Assembly (NCBI GenBank): GCA_016874945.1 | Contig: VGSO01000115.1 | Span: 1 to 8,165, forward strand | Direction of reading: 5' to 3' | Source: Deltaproteobacteria bacterium | Lineage (GTDB): Bacteria > Desulfobacterota > Desulfobaccia > Desulfobaccales > 0-14-0-80-60-11 | Length of the DNA stretch: 8,165 nt | Shown: positions 1 through 4,718 of the stretch, one piece after another | Numbering within the stretch: position 1 is the stretch's first letter | Layout of the letters: each line of letters opens with the position of its first letter | Made by a program: the position numbers and the translations under genes | The notes under the pieces: model-generated | Database searches by the model: none | What the model saw: the letters and a program-made list of their open reading frames with translations, nothing else | What the model was told of the DNA's origin: nothing

Positions 1-119
1 TTGCAAAATTATGTAGCCGCAGGCTTCAGCCTGCGCCGGCACAGGCTGGAAAGCCTGTGCTACCGGATATTTCGTTAAGCAACATTGGGAAAATCGCAGC
101 CTCAAAATGAATTTTGCAA
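1..119. repeat. Palindromic interspersed repeat element with short terminal inverted repeats
   Basis: A 10-bp inverted repeat (ttgcaaaatt at 1-10, its complement at 110-119) bounds about 119 bp with two GC-rich hairpins. The first pairs 18-25 with 28-35 (cgcaggct / agcctgcg). The second pairs 39-47 with 52-60 around a ggaa loop. Positions 37-60 recur exactly at 3485-3508. No open frame of note crosses it. It resembles a small non-autonomous (MITE- or REP-like) element. The element may continue left of the window, so its left edge is uncertain. Confidence 0.5.
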
Positions 120-157
120 GAGGCTCTCCTGATTAATATTTTTTTAAAACCCCCCCC

Positions 158-185
158 TTGCCAAAGAGAAATTAGTATTTAATCT
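158..185 (+). promoter_or_regulatory. Possible sigma-70-type promoter of the sulfite reductase gene
   Basis: TTGCCA at 158-163 is a fair -35 box. With 16-bp spacing, TAATCT at 180-185 is a weak -10 box. GATAAT at 191-196 is a better -10 match but has no -35 box at the right distance. The region is AT-rich, and a run of eight C (150-157) lies directly upstream of the -35 box. No sigma-54 -24/-12 element was seen. This is by-eye matching only. Confidence 0.25.
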
Positions 186-217
186 TAACCGATAATAATT
201 ACCTCAAGGAGCTGATC

Positions 218-222
218 AGGAG
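218..222 (+). promoter_or_regulatory. Ribosome binding site of the sulfite reductase gene
   Basis: AGGAG lies 7 nt before the ATG at 230 and fixes that start. A second purine-rich run (aaggag, 207-212) is too far upstream to serve this ATG. Confidence 0.7.
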
Positions 223-229
223 ACCAATC

Positions 230-898
230 ATGGCTGAAGATTTATTGGAAAAAGGAGCCATCTTGCAACGTGACAAGGCGACCTATGCCATCGCTCCCCA
301 TATCCCCGGGGGCATCATCACGGACTTCAACCTGCTCCGGCGCATCGCCGATGTGGCGGAAAAGTACGGCGTCCAGGCCATTAAAGTTACTTCCGCGGCG
401 CGCTTCGCCCTGGTGGGTTTAAAACCCGAGGACCTGGACGCAGTGTGGCAAGAATTGGGCCTTACCCCCGGCGCCGCCCTGGGCCTGTGCGTCCGGTCCA
501 TCAAAATCTGCCCCGGCACCACTTTCTGCCGCCTGGGGCTCCAGGACGCGGTGGGGGTGGGCCTGCATCTGGATGAAAAGTACCACGGCCTGCCGCTGCC
601 GTTCAAATTCAAGATCGGCGTCTCGGGCTGCGCCAACAACTGCTCCGAGGCTTCCATCAAAGACCTGGGCCTCATCGGCGCCGCCAAGGGCTGGCGGGTG
701 GTGGCGGGTGGATTTGTCTCCGGCCTCAATCCGCGGCTGGCGGACCCCATCGCCGCCAACCTGAGCGACGACGAAGCCCTGGCCCTGGCCGCCAAGGTGC
801 TGGACTGGTTCAAGCAGGCCAACAAGAAAAAGCGCCTGGGCAAAATCATCAATGACATCGGGCTGGAGACCTTCAAAAAGGAACTGGGGCTGGAGTAA
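230..898 (+). CDS. Small monomeric siroheme / [4Fe-4S] sulfite reductase (assimilatory-type, low-spin)
   Basis: This 222-residue protein is a single nitrite/sulfite reductase unit: an N-terminal ferredoxin-like half-domain (about 10-80) followed by the siroheme/4Fe-4S domain. Cys94 and Cys100 form a CX5C motif (CPGTTFC), and Cys134 and Cys138 form CX3C (SGCANNCSEA), so the full ligand set for a [4Fe-4S] cluster coupled to siroheme is present. A basic segment around Arg58 may contact siroheme carboxylates. Canonical assimilatory sulfite reductases carry two such units in about 500-600 residues, and dissimilatory DsrAB subunits are about 400. The short length instead fits the roughly 23-kDa monomeric enzyme known from Desulfovibrio and some methanogens. 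That family reduces sulfite to sulfide in six electrons in vitro, but its cellular role and electron donor are not settled. There is no signal peptide, so it should be cytoplasmic. No electron-transfer partner is adjacent and it appears monocistronic. Nitrite as a substrate is possible. Confidence 0.93.
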   Translation: MAEDLLEKGAILQRDKATYAIAPHIPGGIITDFNLLRRIADVAEKYGVQAIKVTSAARFALVGLKPEDLDAVWQELGLTPGAALGLCVRSIKICPGTTFCRLGLQDAVGVGLHLDEKYHGLPLPFKFKIGVSGCANNCSEASIKDLGLIGAAKGWRVVAGGFVSGLNPRLADPIAANLSDDEALALAAKVLDWFKQANKKKRLGKIINDIGLETFKKELGLE

Positions 899-920
899 TT
901 GAGGGCTGTGGACTTGAGAT

Positions 921-987
921 GGCTGAGTGATGAGGATTGAGGACTGAGTTGTTGGTAAACTCAGTCCTCGGCCCTCAGTCCTCATCT
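921..987. repeat. Inverted pair of heptanucleotide repeat arrays (hairpin) downstream of the sulfite reductase gene
   Basis: Four in-register 7-nt units related to GACTGAG fill 921-948, and four units related to CTCAGTC fill 960-987 in the opposite sense. The innermost 12 bp pair perfectly (939-950 with 958-969) around a 7-nt loop, and the full 28-nt arms match at about 20 positions. The hairpin could end transcription from the left, but no T-run follows it, so it is not a standard intrinsic terminator. Confidence 0.65.
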
Positions 988-997
988 CTATCAAAAT

Positions 998-1347
998 TCA
1001 TCGCTGCCGGGCTACTGAAGATCTCAACCCTCCCAGAATCTTAGAGACCTCCATTGATCAAACCGGTTATTATCCCAATACCCGGCATCCAAGGCGACAT
1101 AAAGGTGGGAACGCAATTCAGCGCAAGAAGATTTAGCTATGCAAATAAATTGGTGAAATTCTGTCCGCTTGCCTCGCTCGAAACCCTCAGCCAAATTTGC
1201 CATTATGGATACCGCGGCTCGCTGTATCTGGGTTTTTAATCCAATATCCCTATTTAACGGAGCCTGGCAGCTAACTTCATATATTTCCTTTGCTAACTGC
1301 CTGGCTTTCTGCCAAGGTATCAAATCTTCAAATCTTTCTATCTTATA
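998..1347 (-). pseudogene. Frameshifted four-helix-bundle protein (23S rRNA intervening-sequence protein family)
   Basis: Reading leftward from about 1347, the frame gives YKIERFEDLIPWQKAR and then the family core: QIQRAAVSIMANLAEGFERG, an FHQFICIAKSSCAELRS-like helix, and LYVALDAGY. Intact members are usually about 115-125 residues. Two lesions are visible. First, there is no ATG/GTG where the family starts (just before KIERFEDL); only an internal TTG at 1321-1323 could start translation. Second, after FDQ (near 1057) the frame runs to an early stop at 1024-1026, while the expected C-terminus (MEVSKILGGLRSSVARQR, then stop) continues in another frame at 1054-998. The distance between FDQ and EVS is shorter than I recall for the family, suggesting a small deletion of about 15-20 nt rather than a one-base slip. 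Intact members form small helical bundles of unclear function, most of them encoded outside rRNA operons. A TTG-started product of 99 residues with an aberrant tail is possible but probably not functional. A MITE-like element abuts the 5' end. Confidence 0.82.
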
Positions 1348-1349
1348 TC

Positions 1350-1464
1350 ATACCAAGATGCAATCAAAAAGGTATTATTATAGGGGCGCAATTTATTGCG
1401 CCCGAAAGGCGGGCGTGATAAATCACGCCCCTACAACTGTTGCCTTTCGACTGCGACTTGGTAT
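1350..1464. mobile_element. MITE-like element of about 115 bp
   Basis: Imperfect terminal inverted repeats of about 22 bp (1350-1372 and 1443-1464, roughly 18 matches; outermost 8 bp ataccaag / cttggtat perfect) enclose a palindromic core. In the core, 8-bp outer arms (1381-1388 / 1426-1433, taggggcg / cgccccta) hold two 8-bp hairpins: gggcgcaa with ttgcgccc (1384-1403) and gggcgtga with tcacgccc (1411-1430). No transposase or long frame is inside. A fragment of the core (taggggcgca) recurs near 1489-1498. A clear target-site duplication is not visible; a TA-type duplication cannot be excluded. Confidence 0.62.
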
Positions 1465-1502
1465 TAACCATCTTTCCTTTGTAGTCCCTAGGGGCGCACT
1501 TA

Positions 1503-1544
1503 CTCAATCCTCAGTCCTCAGTCCTCGGTCCTCAGCACTCAGTG
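1503..1544. repeat. Heptanucleotide tandem array at the 3' end of the CDF transporter gene
   Basis: Six contiguous 7-nt units related to CTCAGTC run in one register from 1503 to 1544 and end one base short of the TAG stop (1546-1548, minus strand) of the transporter gene. The unit and its orientation match the array at 960-987, so the two arrays flank the pseudogene/MITE segment as direct repeats. Confidence 0.72.
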
Positions 1545-1545
1545 G

Positions 1546-2493
1546 CTAATCAGACCCTCTTTCAGGGAAAGAAATATTCATCCGCAACGGACAGACGCAG
1601 GCCTCGGGGTCCTGGGGGCGGTAATTTTCCTTGATAAGACAGGGTTCGGGATGGATGAAGACGTGGGCCCCGGGAAAGCGCTCCTTAATCCGGGCCTCCA
1701 ATTCGTCGCACAACCGGTGCACCTGGTCCAGGCTCTCCCAGCGGCACACCATCAAGACCAGATTCAAATAGCGCACCGGCCCCGCTTTGCGGCTTTTGAG
1801 CTCCTTGATTTCCAGAACCGGGTCAAAGGCGTTCACCAGTTCTCGCACCTCTTCCTCTTCATATTCGGGGAGGCGGGTGTCCAGGAGGCCGTGAATGCCG
1901 CCGTGGGTGACCCGGAAGCCGATGCCCAGGATGATCACCCCCACTCCCAGGGCTGCCAGGGTGTCAAAGAGGTGGTGGCCGGTTAAGTAATATCCCCCCA
2001 GTCCCGCCAGGGCCCCCAGGGAGGTGTAAACGTCGGTGGTCAGGTGGGCCGCGTCCGCGTCCAGGGCCACGGAATCAAACCGCCGGGCGGCCTTTTTCAA
2101 AGCACAGGACACGGCCAGGTTCACCGCCGCGGACCCGGCCAGCACCGCCAGCCCCAGGGGCACGTAAGTGATGGGCGCCGGTTCCCACAGGCGCCGGCCG
2201 CACTGATAAAACACCCCCAAGGCCACCGCCAGGATGAGCAGGCCCTCCAGGAAGGCGCTGATGTTCTCCCACTTGCCGTGGCCGAAGGGATGGCGCCAGT
2301 CGGGGGGATGACGGGAAAACGTCAGGGAGAGCCACGCCAGGAACGAGGCCAGCAGGTCCAGGCCGCTGTGCAGGGCTTCGCTCAGCATGGCGGCGCTGCC
2401 GCTTAACAGGGCCACCCCGGCCTTGGCCGCCACCAGGAGGGTGTTGGAAACAATGCTGATGAACGCCGCCCGGGTGGGAGTGGAGAAGAGCAT
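1546..2493 (-). CDS. Cation diffusion facilitator (CDF) family transporter, zinc-type signature
   Basis: This 315-residue inner-membrane protein is a metal/proton antiporter that exports divalent cations, most likely Zn2+, from the cytoplasm. Transmembrane helices lie at about 11-31, 33-59, 80-97, 112-131, 152-170 and 177-195. The transport site has HxxxD in helix 2 (His42, Asp46, in SEALHSGLD) and HxxxD in helix 5 (His150, Asp154, in DADAAHLTTD), the pattern linked to zinc rather than manganese (DxxxD). The HPFGHGKWE motif (68-76) is the usual family loop. The C-terminal cytoplasmic domain (about 208-290) ends in VFIHPEP, typical of the dimerising metallochaperone-like fold. Beyond it, an acidic/Cys-containing tail (EACVCP, 297-302) may add a metal site. 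The ATG at 2493 has no good Shine-Dalgarno sequence. The gene lies 60 bp behind the TPR gene on the same strand, so readthrough or a small operon is possible. Iron, cobalt or nickel as substrates cannot be excluded. Confidence 0.93.
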   Translation of the reverse strand: MLFSTPTRAAFISIVSNTLLVAAKAGVALLSGSAAMLSEALHSGLDLLASFLAWLSLTFSRHPPDWRHPFGHGKWENISAFLEGLLILAVALGVFYQCGRRLWEPAPITYVPLGLAVLAGSAAVNLAVSCALKKAARRFDSVALDADAAHLTTDVYTSLGALAGLGGYYLTGHHLFDTLAALGVGVIILGIGFRVTHGGIHGLLDTRLPEYEEEEVRELVNAFDPVLEIKELKSRKAGPVRYLNLVLMVCRWESLDQVHRLCDELEARIKERFPGAHVFIHPEPCLIKENYRPQDPEACVCPLRMNISFPERGSD

Positions 2494-2553
2494 GGGTCAG
2501 ATTTCAGGTGTAGGGTGTGCCCGGCGCACCATTAAAGGCGGAGGCGGCCTGCC

Positions 2554-3414
2554 CTATTTATATGGCAGACCCCTTGCCCTTAAAAGCGCCTGCAATTTTT
2601 CCGCCTCCTGGTCCTGGCCCCGGGCCTGGTAGAGTTTCAGCAGGCGCTCGCCGTAAAGCCTGGCGCCTTCCTTGTCCCCCTGGGCCAAGGCCAGGCGGGT
2701 CAGGGAGTTCAGGGCGTCCACGATGCCCCCGGTGTCTTCCAGTTGGCGGAATTCCCAGAGGGCTTCGTGCAGGTAAGGCAGCGCGGCCAGATAATTTCCC
2801 TGCTCCAGAAGGGTGCGGCCCAGGCGTTCCCGGCGCACCGCCAGGCCCCGGCGGTCCTTCCGGCTCCGGTCCTGCTCCAGGGCCTGGGAATAATAATCCC
2901 AGGCCTGGGTATATTCCTGGCGGGATAAGGCCGCGTCCCCCAGGTGGGTCAGGGTCAGGGCCCACAGCGGCCCCGGGGGGAGACTTTGGGCCTGTCCCAG
3001 GGCCTCTTGAAAAGTTTCCTGGGCTTCCCCCAACCGCCCCTGGGCCAGGTACGCCGCGCCCAGGTTATTCAGGGTTTCGCAAATCCCGGCCGGGTCCCCC
3101 TGGTCCCGGTTGATCCGCAGGGCCTCCTTTAAATAGGTTTCAGCCTCGCCCCATTCCCCCTGGCCCAAGGCGATGGCCCCCAGATTATTCAAATTGGCCG
3201 CGATCCCCGCCCGGTGGTCAATGAGGCGGTTGTAGGCCAGGGCCTGGGCGAATTTTCCCTGGGCCAGGGACCACCGGCCCTGAAGATAGTAATGATACCC
3301 GGCGTCATTAAGATTCACCGCCTCGGTGCGCAAGCCCACTCCCGGCGCCTGAGCCGCGGCGCAGCCCCACAGCATCCCGGACAACAGCAGCAACCAGCGC
3401 CAGCTTCGGTTCAC
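2554..3414 (-). CDS. TPR-repeat lipoprotein
   Basis: This 286-residue protein begins with a lipoprotein-type signal: basic MNRSWRW, a hydrophobic stretch and a lipobox-like LWGC with Cys18 (Trp at -2 is unusual). It should be lipid-anchored on the periplasmic side. The rest is six tetratricopeptide units in an exact 40-residue register: the LNxLG-type positions begin at residues 35, 75, 115, 155, 195 and 235. Forty-residue spacing is that of kinesin-light-chain-like TPRs rather than the common 34. Such solenoids bind proteins or peptides, but the partner cannot be read from sequence. The start is GTG (3412-3414), chosen because AAGGA (3421-3425) lies 6 nt upstream and the signal peptide begins there. 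The gene is downstream of the Mla-type operon on the same strand but separated by 305 bp of repeats, so a shared envelope role is only a guess. Confidence 0.85.
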   Translation of the reverse strand: MNRSWRWLLLLSGMLWGCAAAQAPGVGLRTEAVNLNDAGYHYYLQGRWSLAQGKFAQALAYNRLIDHRAGIAANLNNLGAIALGQGEWGEAETYLKEALRINRDQGDPAGICETLNNLGAAYLAQGRLGEAQETFQEALGQAQSLPPGPLWALTLTHLGDAALSRQEYTQAWDYYSQALEQDRSRKDRRGLAVRRERLGRTLLEQGNYLAALPYLHEALWEFRQLEDTGGIVDALNSLTRLALAQGDKEGARLYGERLLKLYQARGQDQEAEKLQALLRARGLPYK

Positions 3415-3420
3415 GTCTCG

Positions 3421-3425
3421 TCCTT
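3421..3425 (-). promoter_or_regulatory. Ribosome binding site supporting a GTG start of the TPR lipoprotein
   Basis: Read on the minus strand this is AAGGA, 6 nt before the GTG at 3412-3414. It decides in favour of this non-ATG start. Confidence 0.65.
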
Positions 3426-3484
3426 TCTCCCACAGTTTACCAGAATAAAGCTACTCACTGCTCACTGTCTTGAAAAGTTCCGGA

Positions 3485-3509
3485 CGGCACAGGCTGGAAA
3501 GCCTGTGCC
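3485..3509. repeat. Second copy of the palindromic repeat found at 37-60
   Basis: Positions 3485-3508 are identical over 24 nt to 37-60. The palindrome pairs gcacaggct with agcctgtgc around a ggaa loop; here an extra pair (3486 with 3509) makes a 10-bp stem. Confidence 0.75.
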
Positions 3510-3520
3510 ATCAATAATTT

Positions 3521-3564
3521 TTCATTATTTACGGGTGAGCCGCAGGCTCATGAACGACTGCTCA
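3521..3564. repeat. Direct repeat, copy 1 (44 bp, with tgagcc-gca-ggctca hairpin)
   Basis: This copy matches 3623-3666 at 39 of 44 positions; the copies are 102 bp apart. Each contains a 6-bp stem with a 3-nt loop (here 3536-3541 with 3545-3550) and ends in a ctgctca heptamer. Confidence 0.75.
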
Positions 3565-3569
3565 GATAA

Positions 3570-3604
3570 GTTCAAGGTTCAAAGTTCAAAGTTCAAAGTT
3601 AATG
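3570..3604. repeat. GTTCAAA heptanucleotide tandem array
   Basis: Five contiguous 7-nt units run from 3570 to 3604. Three are exact GTTCAAA, the first differs at its last base and the last is degenerate. It sits between the two 44-bp direct repeats. It shares the 7-nt period of the other arrays but not their CAGT core. Confidence 0.75.
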
Positions 3605-3622
3605 GGGGCTTTTTGTCATATT

Positions 3623-3666
3623 TTCATCATTTATGGGTGAGCCGCAGGCTCATGTTCAACTGCTCA
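3623..3666. repeat. Direct repeat, copy 2 (44 bp)
   Basis: This is the partner of 3521-3564 (39/44 identical), with the same hairpin at 3638-3643 / 3647-3652. Its terminal ctgctca (3660-3666) is also the first unit of the nine-unit heptamer array. Confidence 0.75.
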
Positions 3667-3722
3667 CTGCTCACTATTTACTGATTACCGATTACTGATT
3701 ACTGATTACTGGTTACTGATTA
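3660..3722. repeat. Nine-unit heptanucleotide array reaching into the MCE gene stop codon
   Basis: Exactly nine 7-nt units fill 63 bp in a single register: two ctgctca, one ctattta, then six units of the type ctgatta (four exact, plus ccgatta and ctggtta). The last unit ends at 3722, and its tta is the TAA stop of the MCE protein on the minus strand. On the minus strand the units read as TAATCAG / TGAGCAG. Confidence 0.85.
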
Positions 3723-4718
3723 CTCCACCCGGATGGTCTGCTCCTTGGGTTTGGGCACGTTGCGCTTCAGGAGCCAGGACTTCTGGGCCGCTTCCGCCAC
3801 CTTTTCCACGTCCCGGGTCATTTCCTGGCCGCTCACCACCAGGTCGGGCAGGTATTTCCCCGCCTTGGACAGGTTATCCAGGAGGGCCTCCCCTTTTTTG
3901 GCCATCTCGGGAAACCGGTTCGCGGCCTCTTTCAGGTTGGCTGAGGCTTGTTTCAGGTTATCGAAGGTGGCGTGAAGATCGGCCAGGGTTTTTTGGGCCT
4001 CGGCTTTTAAAGCCGGGTCGTTGATCATGGCGCCGATGAGACCCTTGCCTTCCGACAGGCCGTCCGCGAATTTCCGGACTCCCGCGGCGGCCTGGGAAGT
4101 TTCCTGATATAGCTTGGGATCATTGAGAATCAGGCCCAGGGTCCCTTTGGCCTGGTTGATCTTGACGGCTATTTCATGAAGCTCCTTGAAAAATTGTCCC
4201 ACGTCGCTTTCGGGGGAGGCCATATCCTGGGTGATTTGGGCCAGATTGTTGATGATCTTCTGGAGGTTCTCCAGGCTGGGCTGGGCCTTGGCAAAAAGTT
4301 CGGTAATATCCAAAGGTTCAATGGAAGTCACAATGCCCTGGAGGGGGATGCCGGGCTTGTCGCTGGACCCGGTGGAAAGATCCAGGGACTTTTCTCCCAG
4401 GAGGCCCATGTAGCCAATGGTGGCCCGGGAGTCCTGGCGGATGCGGTCGGAGTATTGCTCCACCACCTCGAAGACGACCACCGTGTGCCCCTGGGCGTCA
4501 ATGTGAATCTGCTTGACGTTGCCCACGGTGAGGCCGGCCAGGCGCACTTCCGAGCCGGCTTTCAGCCCGCCGGCGTTCTTAAAGATGGCCCGGAATTCCG
4601 CGTGTTTGACCCAAAGCCTTTCCTGCTGGGCGATGATGAGGACCATGACGAGAAGCGCCGCCATGGACGCCACCACAAAGAGGCCCACGATGCTCTCGAA
4701 TTTTTTTCTCTCGATCAT
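3720..4718 (-). CDS. MlaD-like MCE-domain lipid-binding protein
   Basis: This 332-residue protein should be the membrane-anchored periplasmic component of an Mla-type lipid ABC transporter. It has a short cytoplasmic N-terminus (MIERKKFE), one transmembrane anchor (about 9-30), one MCE domain (about 38-117, with the family-like GGLKAGSEVRLAGLTVG stretch and YMGLLGEKSLDL) and a long helical C-terminus (about 145-315). Two GTLGLILNDP / GLIGAMINDP-type segments (192-201, 226-235) are a common repeat in long MCE proteins. MCE domains form hexameric rings with a central hydrophobic channel. E. coli MlaD is about 183 residues, so this long helical form may extend the channel across the periplasm. 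The ATG overlaps the ATPase stop as ATGA (4715-4718), indicating translational coupling. The stop codon lies in the last unit of a heptamer array. Substrate is probably phospholipid, but other lipids are possible. Confidence 0.92.
   Translation of the reverse strand: MIERKKFESIVGLFVVASMAALLVMVLIIAQQERLWVKHAEFRAIFKNAGGLKAGSEVRLAGLTVGNVKQIHIDAQGHTVVVFEVVEQYSDRIRQDSRATIGYMGLLGEKSLDLSTGSSDKPGIPLQGIVTSIEPLDITELFAKAQPSLENLQKIINNLAQITQDMASPESDVGQFFKELHEIAVKINQAKGTLGLILNDPKLYQETSQAAAGVRKFADGLSEGKGLIGAMINDPALKAEAQKTLADLHATFDNLKQASANLKEAANRFPEMAKKGEALLDNLSKAGKYLPDLVVSGQEMTRDVEKVAEAAQKSWLLKRNVPKPKEQTIRVE

Larger units (their letters stand above)
3415..3719. other. Gene-free, repeat-packed intergenic region
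   Basis: This 305-bp gap between the MCE and TPR genes holds no supported gene. From left to right it contains the TPR ribosome binding site, two ctcactg heptamers (3454-3467), a palindrome (3486-3509), a 44-bp direct repeat in two copies (3521-3564 and 3623-3666), a GTTCAAA heptamer array (3570-3604) and the start of a nine-unit heptamer array (3660-3722). An open frame crosses the region on the plus strand but consists of repeat sequence and was not accepted. A promoter for the TPR gene, if any, must lie within or between these repeats; none was recognised. Confidence 0.7.

Noticed and set aside
998..1347. Avd-like accessory protein of a diversity-generating retroelement
   Set aside because: The fold family is related, but no reverse transcriptase, template repeat or variable target gene is nearby and the gene is broken.
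1169..1549. Plus-strand frame of about 126 codons across the pseudogene and MITE-like element
   Set aside because: Its sequence comes from the complement of the four-helix-bundle pseudogene, the MITE hairpins and the heptamer array, so it is not a gene.
2517..3113. Pro/Gly-rich frame on the plus strand resembling a collagen-like protein
   Set aside because: It is an antisense shadow of the TPR lipoprotein: Pro/Gly richness comes from reading the complement of GGC/CAG-rich codons, and the TPR frame shows a clear 40-residue repeat.
3214..3684. Plus-strand frame of about 156 codons through the TPR 5' end and the intergenic repeats
   Set aside because: It is antisense to the TPR signal peptide, then translates direct repeats and heptamers; no domain or ribosome site supports it.
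921..3722. CRISPR array
   Set aside because: The repeats are 7-nt tandem units with no spacers, or palindromes in only two copies; there are no regularly spaced unique spacers and no cas genes.
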